Below, piece after piece: positions 1 to 9,285 of a stretch of 64,000 nt of DNA. The stretch lies in the NCBI RefSeq assembly GCF_001931485.1, contig NZ_MSDV01000003.1, forward strand, positions 101,879 through 165,878, in the 5' to 3' direction. The notes beneath the pieces were generated by a model that did not search any database, had not been told where the DNA came from, and saw only the letters and a program-made list of their open reading frames with translations. Numbering within the stretch: position 1 is the first letter of the stretch; the number at the start of each line of letters is the position of its first letter. Made by a program: the position numbers and the translations under genes. This stretch comes from Burkholderia sp. SRS-W-2-2016 (GTDB lineage: Bacteria; Pseudomonadota; Gammaproteobacteria; Burkholderiales; Burkholderiaceae).

Positions 1-724
1 GCGCCAGATCGTCGAGCTTCGGATCGTGCGTGAGCGCGATTACCGCGCAGCGTTCGTCGAGCTTCATGTCGAGCACGGTGTCGTCCGGCATCGTGCGAAC
101 GATCTTCGTGCCCGGCACGTCCCATTCCTCGGTGTATTCCTCGCGCGGATCGCAGACGGTGACCTGATAGTCGAGCCCCACCGCGATATGGCACAGGTAG
201 CGCGACAACTGCCCCGCGCCGATCACCAGCATCCGGTAGCGCGGCCCGTGGATCGTCAGCAGGCGCTGGCCGTCGAAATGCACGCCGTCGGTCGCCTGCG
301 CGTCGTCGAGCCGGACCGCGCCGGTCGCCATGTCGAGTTCGCGCGCGAGCAGCCGGCCGTTCTCGACCGCGTGACACAGCTCGGCGACCCCGCTGGCCGG
401 CGTCAACGGTTCCAGCACCAGCTGGATCGTGCCGCCGCACGGCAGCCCGAAGCGATGCGCCTCTTCGGCTGTAATGCCGTACTTCACCGCCTCCGGGTGC
501 GTCTGCTCGATACCGCGTTGGCGCACCCGCTCGATCAGATCGTCTTCGATACAGCCGCCCGATACCGAGCCGACCACGAGGCCGTCGTCGCGCACCGCGA
601 GCATCGCGCCTTCGGGGCGCGGCGACGAGCCCCACGTCTTCACGACCGTGACGAGAAGCGCGCGATGTCCGTCTTCCAGCCAGCGAGCGCTGGATTTCAG
701 GACTTCGAGATCCACGCTGTCCAT
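1..724 (-). CDS. XdhC/CoxF-family molybdenum hydroxylase maturation factor (3' end cut by window)
   Basis: The last visible gene of the cox-like operon, read leftwards from an ATG at 724. About 241 residues are visible and the C-terminus lies outside the window. The N-terminal XdhC part contains GSSPRPEGAM and a CGG motif. A Rossmann-like domain follows, with VIGAGQLSRYL at about residues 162-172 and then VCDPREEY. XdhC-family proteins bind the molybdenum cofactor and help load its sulfurated form into xanthine dehydrogenase/CO dehydrogenase enzymes, and that role fits the three enzyme subunits upstream. The start overlaps the end of the coxG-like gene by 28 bases, suggesting translational coupling. 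Whether it matches CoxF or CoxI of the classic cox cluster cannot be settled from this fragment. Confidence 0.85.
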   Translation of the reverse strand, partial: MDSVDLEVLKSSARWLEDGHRALLVTVVKTWGSSPRPEGAMLAVRDDGLVVGSVSGGCIEDDLIERVRQRGIEQTHPEAVKYGITAEEAHRFGLPCGGTIQLVLEPLTPASGVAELCHAVENGRLLARELDMATGAVRLDDAQATDGVHFDGQRLLTIHGPRYRMLVIGAGQLSRYLCHIAVGLDYQVTVCDPREEYTEEWDVPGTKIVRTMPDDTVLDMKLDERCAVIALTHDPKLDDLA

Positions 725-1290
725 GATTTCTTCCCTTTCTTTGCGTCGCCGTCGGACTTGCCGTCCGCGGCCTCGTTCGATTCCGGTTGCGTGTCCGCGG
801 ACGCGGCTTCGGTTGCCGTGTCTCCGTCCGCCGGGCCGGCGCTATTGTCACCCGAGAGCTGGGCACCGAAGCGCCTGAAAAATTCCCCGGCAATCTTGCG
901 CGCGGCGCCGTCGACGAGCCGCGAGCCGATCTGCGCGAGCTTGCCGCCGACCTGCGCGTTGGCCGTGTAGCTGAGTTTGGTCGCGGCCTCGCCGTCGGCT
1001 TCGAGCACCACCTGCGCGTTGCCCTTCGCGAAGCCGGCCGCGCCCCCCTGGCCTTCGAACACGATCGTGTAGGTGCGCGGCGCGTCGATGTCGGTCAACT
1101 GCATGCGTCCCTTGAAGCGCGCCTTGACCGGCCCGACCGCCGCGCTCAGCGCGACGAGGTACGCGTTCTCGCCGTCGGGGTCGATGCTTTCGCAGCCGGG
1201 GATGCACGCGCGCAGAATTTCGGTGTCGTTCAGCGCGTCCCACGTTTGCTGCTGCGGAACCGGCAGCGTGTGCGTTTCGGTCAATTCCAT
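697..1290 (-). CDS. coxG: CoxG-family SRPBCC protein
   Basis: A 197-residue protein of the CO dehydrogenase subunit G family (SRPBCC fold, hydrophobic-ligand cavity). The family pattern covers roughly residues 1-150: an N-terminal strand, then a WDALND..ILRACIPGCES segment and the GPVKARFKG core. An acidic, low-complexity tail follows, then a Trp-containing end (KKSWTAWISKS). In Oligotropha, CoxG is linked to membrane anchoring of CO dehydrogenase; here this is inference from family and context. It starts 10 bases inside the end of the VWA gene and overlaps the XdhC gene, so it belongs to the same transcript. The acidic linker is probably variable and not conserved in function. Confidence 0.88.
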   Translation of the reverse strand: MELTETHTLPVPQQQTWDALNDTEILRACIPGCESIDPDGENAYLVALSAAVGPVKARFKGRMQLTDIDAPRTYTIVFEGQGGAAGFAKGNAQVVLEADGEAATKLSYTANAQVGGKLAQIGSRLVDGAARKIAGEFFRRFGAQLSGDNSAGPADGDTATEAASADTQPESNEAADGKSDGDAKKGKKSWTAWISKS

Positions 1291-2552
1291 GAGCTTGCTC
1301 CTGCGGGTGTCGTCGCGGCGACGGCGTGGCGGGGCGCGCGCGTGAGTTGCGCGAGGTCGCGGCCGAACGCGGCGAGACTGTCTAGATTATGAACCGGACG
1401 ATGCGCATCGACATGCGGGAGGATCGCCTGCACGCCGCGCGCTTTCGGGGTGAAACCGCTGAAGCGCAGCAGCGGATTGAGCCAGACGATTCGATGTGCG
1501 AAACGTGCGAGGCGGGCCATTTCGGTGTCGAGCACGTCGATCGCGTCGTGGTCGAGCCCGTCGGTGACGAGCAGCACGGTGGCCCGGCCGGTGAGCACGC
1601 GGCGAGCCCAGCGCCGGTTGAATTCGGCGAGCGCCGCGCCGATGCGGGTGCCGCCCGACCAGTCCACCACCTGATCGCTGAGCGTCGCGATCGCGACATC
1701 CGGGTCGCGCTCGCGCAGCGCGCGGGTCGCATTGGTGAGCCGGGTGCCGAACAGGAATACCTGTAGACGTTCGCGCGATTGCAGCAGCGCGTGGCAGAAG
1801 TACAGCACCGCGCGCGAGTAGTTGCTCATCGAACCGGAGATGTCGAGCAGGAGCACCAGCGGCGGTTTGCGTTCGACCACCGCGCGATATTTCCACACGG
1901 TCCAGTCGCCGCCCGCACGCACCGCGTGGCGCGCGCTCGCGCGCAGGTCCGCATGGGTGCCGTGCGATGCCGCTTTCAGGCGGCGCGTCGGTTCGGTCGC
2001 GAGCGGCAGACGCTGGCCGCGAATCAGATGACGCAGCGTGCGCCATTCGTCGGCGCTGAGCGTGTCGAAATCGCGCTGACGCAGCCGTTCTTCCGCGCTG
2101 AATGTGAGCTGCGCGTGCAACTCGTGCTGCTCGGTTTCCGGCGCCGGATTGTGTTGCGGCGATGGCGGCATGCGGACCGCGAGCGCGTCGGCGAGACGGT
2201 TGTTGCGTTTGGGCGGCGGCAGGCCGTCGCGCACTTTCGGCAGCAGCAGCGCGCGCAGCTTGCCCTCCCAGTCGGGGTCGCGCCAGAACAGTTCGAACGC
2301 GGCGTTGAACAGGTCGCGTTCGTCGGGCGCGGTGACCAGCAGCGCGGCCAGCGCCGCGCGCACGTCGTCGCGGCGGGCGAGGTCGATCCATTGCAGCGCG
2401 GCGAGCGCGTCGACCGCCTGCGCGGGCGACATCGGCAGGCCGGCGCCGCGCAGCACGCGGACGAAATGGACCACGTTGCGCGCGAGCATCGGCGCGGCGG
2501 GCGGATGCGGGTGGGTGTCGTCGCTGTCGTCGGGGCCGCTTTGCCTGGTCAT
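1281..2552 (-). CDS. coxE: CoxE-like VWA domain protein
   Basis: A 423-residue protein with a C-terminal von Willebrand factor A domain. A complete MIDAS-type DISGSMS motif lies near residue 236 and a VTDGLDHD segment further on. In cox clusters CoxE works with the AAA+ ATPase CoxD to build or sulfurate the molybdenum-copper site of the enzyme; I infer a matching assembly role here. The start MTRQSG at 2552 was chosen over longer in-frame options because it lies 11 bases after the stop of the upstream MoxR gene, which is normal operon spacing. The long upstream extension would run through that gene in another frame. The 3' end overlaps coxG by 10 bases. Confidence 0.9.
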   Translation of the reverse strand: MTRQSGPDDSDDTHPHPPAAPMLARNVVHFVRVLRGAGLPMSPAQAVDALAALQWIDLARRDDVRAALAALLVTAPDERDLFNAAFELFWRDPDWEGKLRALLLPKVRDGLPPPKRNNRLADALAVRMPPSPQHNPAPETEQHELHAQLTFSAEERLRQRDFDTLSADEWRTLRHLIRGQRLPLATEPTRRLKAASHGTHADLRASARHAVRAGGDWTVWKYRAVVERKPPLVLLLDISGSMSNYSRAVLYFCHALLQSRERLQVFLFGTRLTNATRALRERDPDVAIATLSDQVVDWSGGTRIGAALAEFNRRWARRVLTGRATVLLVTDGLDHDAIDVLDTEMARLARFAHRIVWLNPLLRFSGFTPKARGVQAILPHVDAHRPVHNLDSLAAFGRDLAQLTRAPRHAVAATTPAGASSWN

Positions 2553-2563
2553 CCGAACGATCC

Positions 2564-3445
2564 TCACGCGGACAGGCACTGCGCGATCTGCGCGGCGTCG
2601 ACGCGCGCGAGATCGTCCTGATACTTGAGCAGCACGCCGAGCGTGTTCTGCACCGATTGCGGATCGAGTTCGGTCACCGACAGCGCTTCGAGCGCGCGGC
2701 ACCAGTCGATCGTCTCGGCGATGCCGGGCGCTTTGAACAGATCCATTCCGCGCAGCCGGTGCACGAAATCGACCGCGCGCCGCTGCAATTGTTCGGACGT
2801 CTGCGGCGCGCGCGCGGCGACGATTTCCAGTTCGCGCTCGCGATCCGGATAACCGATCCATTGATACAGGCAGCGCCGTTTCAGCGCGTCGTGCACTTCG
2901 CGCGTGCGGTTCGACGTCATGATCACGAGCGGCGGTTGCGCGGCGCGCACCGTGCCGTATTCGGGAATCGATACCTGGAAGTCCGAAAGCAGTTCGAGCA
3001 GGAACGCTTCGAACGGCTCGTCGGCGCGGTCGATTTCATCGATCAGCAGCACGCGGCGCGCGCCCGGATGGTGTTCGTCCGGCAGCAACGCCTGCAACAG
3101 CGGGCGCTTGAGCAGGAATTCGCCGCGATACAGCGTGTCGTTATCGGCGCGCTCGCCGCTCGCTTCGGCGAGGCGCAGCGCCATGATCTGGCGCGGGTAG
3201 TCCCATTCGTACAGCGCGCTGGCGGTGTCGAGTCCCTCGTAGCATTGCAGCCGCAGCAGCGTGGTGCCGAGCATGCCGGCGGCCGCTTTCGCGAGTTCGG
3301 TTTTGCCGACCCCGGGTTCGCCTTCGACGAACAGCGGCCGCTCCATGCGCAGCGCGAGATACAACGCGGTCGCGAGCTCGCGGCTCGCGAAATAGCGTTG
3401 CGTGGCGAGCTGCGCGAGGGTGTCGTCGATCGAGGCCGGCTGCAT
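2564..3445 (-). CDS. coxD: MoxR/CoxD-like AAA+ ATPase
   Basis: A 293-residue AAA+ ATPase of the MoxR group. Walker A GEPGVGKT is at residues 42-49, Walker B LIDEID at 134-139, and sensor-type MTSNRTREVHDALKRR follows. It is paired with the VWA protein encoded directly downstream. MoxR-VWA pairs act as metal-centre insertion or remodelling chaperones, and CoxD is the CO dehydrogenase version. The start MQPASI at 3445 is 11 bases after the stop of the FAD-subunit gene. Longer in-frame openings run through that gene and are dismissed. It is likely expressed with the other six genes from one promoter upstream of coxS. Confidence 0.92.
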   Translation of the reverse strand: MQPASIDDTLAQLATQRYFASRELATALYLALRMERPLFVEGEPGVGKTELAKAAAGMLGTTLLRLQCYEGLDTASALYEWDYPRQIMALRLAEASGERADNDTLYRGEFLLKRPLLQALLPDEHHPGARRVLLIDEIDRADEPFEAFLLELLSDFQVSIPEYGTVRAAQPPLVIMTSNRTREVHDALKRRCLYQWIGYPDRERELEIVAARAPQTSEQLQRRAVDFVHRLRGMDLFKAPGIAETIDWCRALEALSVTELDPQSVQNTLGVLLKYQDDLARVDAAQIAQCLSA

Positions 3446-3456
3446 CGCAAGGACCG

Positions 3457-4254
3457 CTAAGCAGTTGCTTTCGCCACTGCCCGCGCGGCCAGCACGGGGA
3501 TCAGATGCGCGCGGTATTCGGCGCTCGCGTGCATGTCCTCGTTCAGCTCGTCGGCCGGCACGCTGACCGCGCGCGCCGCGTCCGGCGTGAAGTTCGCCGA
3601 CAGCGCGGTTTCGAGCTCCGTCGCGCGAAACACCGACGAAGCCGCGCCGGTCACCGCGACCCGCACGCCACTCGCGAACTTCGCGACGAACACGCCGACC
3701 AGCGCGAAGTGCGACGCCGGGTTGCGAAATTTCTCGTACGCGGCCCGCTCCGGCACCGGGAATTCGACCGCGACGATCAGCTCGTCCGGCTCCAGCGCGG
3801 TCTCGTACATGCCGACGAAGAAGTCGCCCGAGGCGATGCGCCGCCGTTCGGTGACGATCGTCGCGTCGAGCCCGAGCGCCGCGGCCGGGTAGCATGCGGC
3901 CGGGTCGTCGTTCGCGAGCGAGCCGCCGATCGTGCCGAGCGCGCGCACCTGGCGATCGCCGATATGGCCGGCGAGATCGGCGAGCGCCGGCAACACGCGC
4001 CGCACGTCAGGATGATCGGCGACGTCCGCATGACAGACCGCCGCGCCGATCGTCACCTTGTTCGCGTCGACCGTGATCGACTTCAGTGCCGGAATTCGCG
4101 TCACGTCGACCAGTTGCGACGGCTGCGCGAGCCGCAGCCGCATCGTCGGCAACAGGCTCTGGCCGCCGGCAAGAAACTTCGCTTCGGGGTCGGAGGACAG
4201 GGCTGCGGCGGCCGCTTGCGGATCCGTCGCGCGTTGATACTCGAATGAATACAT
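3457..4254 (-). CDS. coxM: FAD-binding medium subunit of CO dehydrogenase/xanthine dehydrogenase-type enzyme
   Basis: A 265-residue FAD subunit. The family's FAD contacts are visible: AGGQS at residues 29-33 and TIGGSLANDDPAA at 108-120. The C-terminal CO dehydrogenase flavoprotein domain follows (VFRATELE to the end). In this family electrons pass from the molybdenum centre through two 2Fe-2S clusters to FAD and on to an acceptor. It lies 20 bases downstream of the large-subunit gene. The length is a little under classic CoxM proteins (about 290 residues), which is common in form II enzymes. The symbol reflects operon position; CO as substrate is not shown. Confidence 0.9.
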   Translation of the reverse strand: MYSFEYQRATDPQAAAAALSSDPEAKFLAGGQSLLPTMRLRLAQPSQLVDVTRIPALKSITVDANKVTIGAAVCHADVADHPDVRRVLPALADLAGHIGDRQVRALGTIGGSLANDDPAACYPAAALGLDATIVTERRRIASGDFFVGMYETALEPDELIVAVEFPVPERAAYEKFRNPASHFALVGVFVAKFASGVRVAVTGAASSVFRATELETALSANFTPDAARAVSVPADELNEDMHASAEYRAHLIPVLAARAVAKATA

Positions 4255-4274
4255 GTCGAATGCTCCGCTCAGGA

Positions 4275-6659
4275 TCAGTTGGGTTGCTTGGCCGCGTGAA
4301 TCGCCGACCACACGCGATGCGGGGTCGCCGGCATCTGCAGATCGGTCACGCCGAGCGGCGCGAGCGCGTCGATGATCGCGTTGATCACCGCCGGCGGCGA
4401 GCCGATCGCGCCCGCCTCGCCGCAGCCTTTGACGCCGAGCGGATTGTGCGTGCACGGCGTGCCCTTCGCGGTTTCGACGGTGAAGTCGGGCAGGTCGGAC
4501 GCGTGCGGCATCGCGTAGTCCATATATGAGCCGGACAGCAGCTGGCCGCTGTCGTTGTCGTACACGCAGCGCTCCAGCATCGCCTGGCCGATCCCTTGCC
4601 CGAGGCCGCCGTGCACCTGACCTTCGACGATCATCGGATTGATCACGTTGCCGAAGTCGTCGACCGCGGTGAACTGCTGGATGCGCGACACGCCGGTGTC
4701 CGGATCGACTTCGACTTCGCAGATATACGCGCCGGACGGATAGGTGAAGTTGGTCGGATCGTAGAACGCGCTTTCTTCGAGGCCCGGTTCGAGCACGTCG
4801 AGCGGATAGTTGTGCGGCACGTACGCGGCGAGCGAAATTTCCGCGAACGCCTTGGTGCGGTCGGTGCCGGCGACGCGGAACACGCCGTTCTTGAACTCGA
4901 TGTCTTCCGCCGACGCTTCGAGCAGATGCGCGGCGATCTTCTTCGCTTTCGCCTCGATCTTGTCGAGCGCCTTCGAGATCGCCGAGCCGCCGACCGCGAT
5001 CGAACGCGAGCCGTAGGTGCCCATCCCGAACGCGATGCGGCCGGTGTCGCCGTGCACGATCTCGACGCTGTCGAGCGGAATGCCGAGGCGGTCCGCGACC
5101 ACTTGCGCGAAGGTCGTTTCGTGCCCCTGGCCGTGGCTGTGCGAGCCGGTGAAGACGGTCACCGAGCCGGTCGGATGCACGCGGATCTGGCCGACTTCGA
5201 ACAGGCCGGCACGCGCGCCGAGCGCGCCCGCGATGTTCGAGGGCGCGAGCCCGCAGGCCTCGATGTAGCACGAGTAGCCGAGGCCGCGGCGCTTGCCGTT
5301 TCGTTCGGATTCCTGCCGACGCGCGGCGAAGCCCGCGACGTCCGCGAGTTCGAGCGCGCGCGTGAGCAGCGTGTTGTAGTCGCCGGTGTCGTAGGTGAGG
5401 CCGACCGGCGTCGCGTACGGGAACTGCGTGATGAAGTTGCGGCGGCGGATTTCCGCCGGATCGAGTTTCATGTCGCGCGCGGCCGCTTCGACCAGACGTT
5501 CGACCACGAAGGTCGCTTCCGGCCGGCCGGCGCCGCGATATGCATCGACGGGGACCGTGTTGGTGAACACCGCTTTCACTTCCGCGTAGATCGCCGGCGT
5601 CGCGTACTGGCCGGCGAGCAGCGTCGCGTACAGGATGGTCGGCACGCTCGACGCGAAGGTCGACAGATACGCGCCCATGTTCGCGATCGTATGCACGCGC
5701 ATCGCGAGGAACTTGCCGTCGGCGTCCATCGCGAGTTCGGCCTTGGTCACGTGGTCGCGGCCGTGCGCGTCGGACAGGAACGCTTCCGAGCGCTCGGCGG
5801 TCCACTTGACCGGCCGGCCGATCTTCTTCGACGCCCACGTCAGCGCGACATCCTCCGCGTACAGGAAGATCTTCGAGCCGAAGCCGCCGCCGACGTCCGG
5901 CGCGATCACGCGCAGCTTCGATTCCGGCAGCGACAGCACGAACGCGGCCATCAGCAGGCGCTCGACGTGCGGGTTCTGGTTCGCGACGTACAGCGTGTAG
6001 CTGTCGTCCTGCGCGGAGAAGCTCGCGTTGACCGCGCGCGGTTCGATCGCGTTCGGCACGAGCCGGTTGTTGACGATGTCGAGCGTGGTCACGTGCGCGG
6101 CTTTGGCGAACGCGGCGTCGGTCGCGGCCTTGTCGCCGTGGCCCCAGTTGTAGCAGACGTTGTCGGGCACTTCGTCGTGCACCGCCGCCTGGCCCGCGTC
6201 GGACGCGTGCGCGGTGTCGACCGTCGCCGGCAGCACGTCGTAATCGACGTCGATCAACTCGGCCGCGTCCTTCGCGGCCTTGATCGACTCGGCGATCACC
6301 AGCGCGACCTGGTCGCCGACGTGGCGCGCCTTGGTGTGCGCGATCACCGGATGCGGCGGCTCGTTCATCGGCTTGCCGTTGGTGCTGTGGATCAGCCAGC
6401 CGCACGGCAGGCCGCCCACTTTCTCGGCGGCGAGGTCCGCGCCGGTGAAGATCGCGACCACGCCCGGCGACTGCCGCGCGGCGGTGGTGTCGATGCTGTT
6501 GATCTTCGCGTGCGCGTGCGGCGAGCGCAGGAACACCGCGTAGGTTTGCTGCGGCAGCACGATGTCGTCGGTGTACTGGCCTTTGCCGGTCAGGAATCGA
6601 TAGTCTTCCTTACGTTCGACGGCGGCGCCGATCAGGCTCTGGGTATCGGGGGCGTTCAT
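4275..6659 (-). CDS. coxL: Molybdopterin-binding large subunit, form II (BMS-type) CO dehydrogenase-like
   Basis: A 794-residue catalytic subunit of the xanthine oxidase/CO dehydrogenase family. The active-site loop near residue 373 reads AYRGAGR, the mark of form II enzymes. True aerobic CO dehydrogenases (form I) carry AYRCSFR, with the cysteine that ligates copper. Cofactor-binding segments such as [22 protein letters not shown] and GVKGCGEAG are intact. Form II enzymes are widespread, but their physiological substrate is mostly unknown and CO oxidation is doubtful. The start MNAPDTQ at 6659 follows the small-subunit stop by 10 bases. The protein is cytoplasmic or membrane-associated within an (LMS)2 heterohexamer by family analogy. 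Confidence 0.92.
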   Translation of the reverse strand: MNAPDTQSLIGAAVERKEDYRFLTGKGQYTDDIVLPQQTYAVFLRSPHAHAKINSIDTTAARQSPGVVAIFTGADLAAEKVGGLPCGWLIHSTNGKPMNEPPHPVIAHTKARHVGDQVALVIAESIKAAKDAAELIDVDYDVLPATVDTAHASDAGQAAVHDEVPDNVCYNWGHGDKAATDAAFAKAAHVTTLDIVNNRLVPNAIEPRAVNASFSAQDDSYTLYVANQNPHVERLLMAAFVLSLPESKLRVIAPDVGGGFGSKIFLYAEDVALTWASKKIGRPVKWTAERSEAFLSDAHGRDHVTKAELAMDADGKFLAMRVHTIANMGAYLSTFASSVPTILYATLLAGQYATPAIYAEVKAVFTNTVPVDAYRGAGRPEATFVVERLVEAAARDMKLDPAEIRRRNFITQFPYATPVGLTYDTGDYNTLLTRALELADVAGFAARRQESERNGKRRGLGYSCYIEACGLAPSNIAGALGARAGLFEVGQIRVHPTGSVTVFTGSHSHGQGHETTFAQVVADRLGIPLDSVEIVHGDTGRIAFGMGTYGSRSIAVGGSAISKALDKIEAKAKKIAAHLLEASAEDIEFKNGVFRVAGTDRTKAFAEISLAAYVPHNYPLDVLEPGLEESAFYDPTNFTYPSGAYICEVEVDPDTGVSRIQQFTAVDDFGNVINPMIVEGQVHGGLGQGIGQAMLERCVYDNDSGQLLSGSYMDYAMPHASDLPDFTVETAKGTPCTHNPLGVKGCGEAGAIGSPPAVINAIIDALAPLGVTDLQMPATPHRVWSAIHAAKQPN

Positions 6660-6669
6660 CGTCGGCTCC

Positions 6670-7203
6670 TCAGGCGGCGGGCGCGTTGGCCGCGCCGGCA
6701 TTGGCGGGGCTGCCCGCATTTGCGCCCGACGCTGCGCCCTTCATTCCTTCGGCGCCTTCGAGCACGGCCTTGACGATGTTGTGATAGCCGGTACAGCGGC
6801 ACAGATTGCCGTCGAGCTGCGCGCGCACGTCGTCGCCGGTGAGGTCGGGCTGACGCTCGACCAGCGATACCGCGCTCATCACCATCCCCGGCGTGCAGAA
6901 GCCGCATTGCAGACCGTGGCAGTGCTTGAACGCGGCCTGCATCGGATGCAGCGCGCCGTTGTTGGCGAGCCCTTCGATCGTGGTGACTTCGGCGCCGTCC
7001 GCCTGGGCGGCGAGGATGTTGCAGGATTTGATCGCGCGGCCGTTCAGATGCACGGTGCAGGCGCCGCATTGCGCGGTATCGCAGCCGATGTGCGTGCCGG
7101 TCAGGCGCAGCTGGTCGCGCAGGAACTGGACTAGAAGGGTGCCGGGATCGATCGAGGCGCTCACGGGTGCGCCGTTGACCGTCAGACTGATGCTGATCGC
7201 CAT
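6670..7203 (-). CDS. coxS: 2Fe-2S small subunit of CO dehydrogenase-like enzyme
   Basis: A 177-residue iron-sulfur subunit, first gene of the operon. The plant-type ferredoxin cluster is ligated by Cys41, Cys46, Cys49 and Cys61. The second 2Fe-2S cluster uses Cys100, Cys103, Cys135 and Cys137 (CGFCTPGM and CRCTGY). All eight ligands are present. The last 25 residues form an Ala/Gly/Asn-rich tail not needed by the fold. A GGAGA ribosome site precedes the ATG at 7203. The operon promoter should lie in the gap above this gene, where an 8-base inverted repeat sits about 20-50 bases upstream. Confidence 0.94.
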   Translation of the reverse strand: MAISISLTVNGAPVSASIDPGTLLVQFLRDQLRLTGTHIGCDTAQCGACTVHLNGRAIKSCNILAAQADGAEVTTIEGLANNGALHPMQAAFKHCHGLQCGFCTPGMVMSAVSLVERQPDLTGDDVRAQLDGNLCRCTGYHNIVKAVLEGAEGMKGAASGANAGSPANAGAANAPAA

Positions 7204-7221
7204 GAAGGTGTCTCCGTTGTC

Positions 7222-7255
7222 GACCGCAGTCGGCGCATCAACGCTCGCTGCGGTC
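7222..7255. promoter_or_regulatory. Inverted repeat in the leader of the cox-like operon
   Basis: Two perfect 8-base arms, GACCGCAG (7222-7229) and CTGCGGTC (7248-7255), are separated by 18 bases. They lie 19-52 bases upstream of the coxS start. This could be a regulator site or an RNA hairpin in the leader. The rest of the 348-base gap between coxS and the permease shows no gene, only this repeat and the permease terminator. Confidence 0.35.
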
Positions 7256-7467
7256 CCATGCGTGTATCGCTGTGGGTAAGACCGGACCTGTGATTTTTAT
7301 TGCCCCTGCTTTCCTTCGACTGCCTGCTGACTTCTTTCGCAAGGTCCGATGAGGGTGCTACGGGTTTTATAAGGCTGCCGAAAAGTAAATCACAAATTGC
7401 GCGAGCGCGCTATGAGGGGAAGTGTGTCGGTGCGCGCGAGCGCACCAGGCGGCGAGCAGAAAGAACA

Positions 7468-7498
7468 ACGCCCCGTCATGCGGCGCATGACGGGGCGT
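7468..7498 (-). terminator. Intrinsic terminator of the amino-acid permease gene
   Basis: A perfect 14-base stem (7468-7481 with 7485-7498) has a three-base loop. On the minus strand it is followed by GTTGTTCTTTCT. It lies 54 bases beyond the permease stop and separates that gene from the cox-like operon promoter region. Confidence 0.85.
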
Positions 7499-7551
7499 AT
7501 CGAAAGATCAGCGGAAAACCGGGTTCAGGCCGCCGGCCCGAACCGGCAAAC

Positions 7552-8943
7552 TCACTTCGCCAGCTTCGAATGGCGGCGCGAATAACCGAAATAAACCAGC
7601 ATGCCGATCGCGAGCCAGATCCCGAACGCGGTCCAGGTAATGCCTTGCAGATTGAGCATCAGGAACAGGCACGACGCGACCGCGAGCACCGGCACGACCG
7701 GCACGCCCGGGCAACGGAACGCGCGCGGCAGGTCCGGGTGGGTCTTGCGCAGCACCAGCACCGCGATCGACACCATCGAGAACGCGGCCAGCGTGCCGAT
7801 GTTGATCAGCTCGGCCAGCACATTGAGCGGCACCAGCGCGCCGATCAGGCCGAAGAAAATGCCGACCAGCCAGGTCGTGAAGAACGGCGTCGAGAAGCGC
7901 GGATGCACCTTCGACAGCTTCGCCGGCAGCAGGCCGTCGCGCGACATCGCGAAGATCACGCGGGTCTGGCCGTAGGCCATCACCAGAATCACGGTCAGCA
8001 TGCCGAGCACCGCGCCCAGATCGATGAAGCCGGCGACCCAGTTCTGCCCGGCCAGTTGCAGCGCGTACGACACCGGGTGCGAGATGCCGACGAACTTGCT
8101 CGACGGCACGATGCCGGTGACGACCGCCGCGACCGCGACGTACAGCACCGCGCACACGCCGAGCGACGCGATGATGCCGACCGGCAGATCGCGCTTCGGA
8201 TTCTTCACTTCCTCGGCCGCCGACGACACCGCGTCGAAGCCGATGAACGCGAAGAACATCACCGCGGCCGCGCCGAACACGCCGCTCCAGCCGTTCGGCA
8301 TGAACGGATGCCAGTTGGCCGGGGTCACGTGGAACACGCCGACCACGATCACCAGCAGCACCACGGTGACCTTGATCGCGACCATGATGTTGTTGATCTT
8401 CGCCGATTCGCGGATGCCGACCGACAGCAGCGTGGTGATCGCCATCATCACGAGGAACGCGGGCAGGTTGAACAGCGTATGCACGCCGGGGATCGCGCCG
8501 GGCGCCGCGGACAGCGCAACCGGCAGCGACACGCCGAAGCCCGACAGCAGCGACTGCAGATAACCGGACCAGCCGACCGACACCGCCGAGGTGGCGAGCC
8601 CGTATTCGAGCATCAGATCCCAGCCGATGATCCACGCGGCCAGTTCGCCGAGCGTCGCATACGAGTACGTGTAGATCGAACCGGCGACCGGGATCGTCGA
8701 TGCGAATTCCGCGTACGCGAGCGCGGCGAAGCCGCAGGCGATCGCCGCGATCACGAACGAGATCATCAGCGCGGGGCCGGCCTGGACCGCGCCGGTGCCG
8801 GTCAGCACGAAGATGCCGGTGCCGATGATGGCGCCGACGCCGAGGAACGTGAGGTCCAGCCCGCCGAGAGCCTTTTTCAGGCCGACGGTCTGAGCGCTGG
8901 TCGCGAGCAGATGCTCGACGCTCTTTTTACGAAACAGGGACAT
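7552..8943 (-). CDS. APC-family amino-acid permease (cationic amino-acid transporter type)
   Basis: A 463-residue inner-membrane carrier of the amino acid-polyamine-organocation superfamily, with about 12 hydrophobic segments. The first helix carries the unwound substrate-binding signature GAIIGTGIFVLTG. Further family hallmarks are FFAFIGFDAVSSAAEEVKNP in the middle and RDGLLP before the later helices. It resembles YfnA/CAT-type permeases that import cationic or branched amino acids; the exact substrate cannot be read. The start MSLFRKKS at 8943 was chosen because the N-terminal basic tail followed by conserved helix 1 matches family length; eight extra codons upstream add nothing. The gene is monocistronic with its own terminator. 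Confidence 0.88.
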   Translation of the reverse strand: MSLFRKKSVEHLLATSAQTVGLKKALGGLDLTFLGVGAIIGTGIFVLTGTGAVQAGPALMISFVIAAIACGFAALAYAEFASTIPVAGSIYTYSYATLGELAAWIIGWDLMLEYGLATSAVSVGWSGYLQSLLSGFGVSLPVALSAAPGAIPGVHTLFNLPAFLVMMAITTLLSVGIRESAKINNIMVAIKVTVVLLVIVVGVFHVTPANWHPFMPNGWSGVFGAAAVMFFAFIGFDAVSSAAEEVKNPKRDLPVGIIASLGVCAVLYVAVAAVVTGIVPSSKFVGISHPVSYALQLAGQNWVAGFIDLGAVLGMLTVILVMAYGQTRVIFAMSRDGLLPAKLSKVHPRFSTPFFTTWLVGIFFGLIGALVPLNVLAELINIGTLAAFSMVSIAVLVLRKTHPDLPRAFRCPGVPVVPVLAVASCLFLMLNLQGITWTAFGIWLAIGMLVYFGYSRRHSKLAK

Positions 8944-9285
8944 TGGCGTGGGTCTCCAGTAGTGCACGCGTGTTGCGCGCCGAATGTCGGGAAAACCCGC
9001 AATTCTAGCGGATACGTGCGATCGGGCTGCCCGTTTAACGCGATTTCGGGGGGCCGACGACGGGCGGAAACTCCCGCCAGGACGGGCGTTCGGGGTGGCC
9101 TTGCGGTTCCGGGCCGCAGCTGGCGATAAAGATTACCGAGATAAGCGATTAACGGGGAGGGAATCGCTCGCGTGGCGCGCGCGCCACGCCGGCCGTTCGG
9201 CGGCGCGTTGCCGCAGCCGGGGTGGCGCGATGCGGCTGCTTCGGCCGGGCCGCCTGCGCCACGCGGCACAGCCGAAGCGGCGTGC

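Noticed and set aside
26..970. Long plus-strand open frame opposite XdhC and CoxG
   Set aside because: Arg/His/Ala-rich translation typical of the antisense of a GC-rich gene; the minus strand carries clear families.
4596..6773. 725-codon plus-strand frame opposite the molybdenum subunit
   Set aside because: Shadow of coxL; composition (Arg, Asp, His, Val) and lack of any domain mark it as antisense noise.
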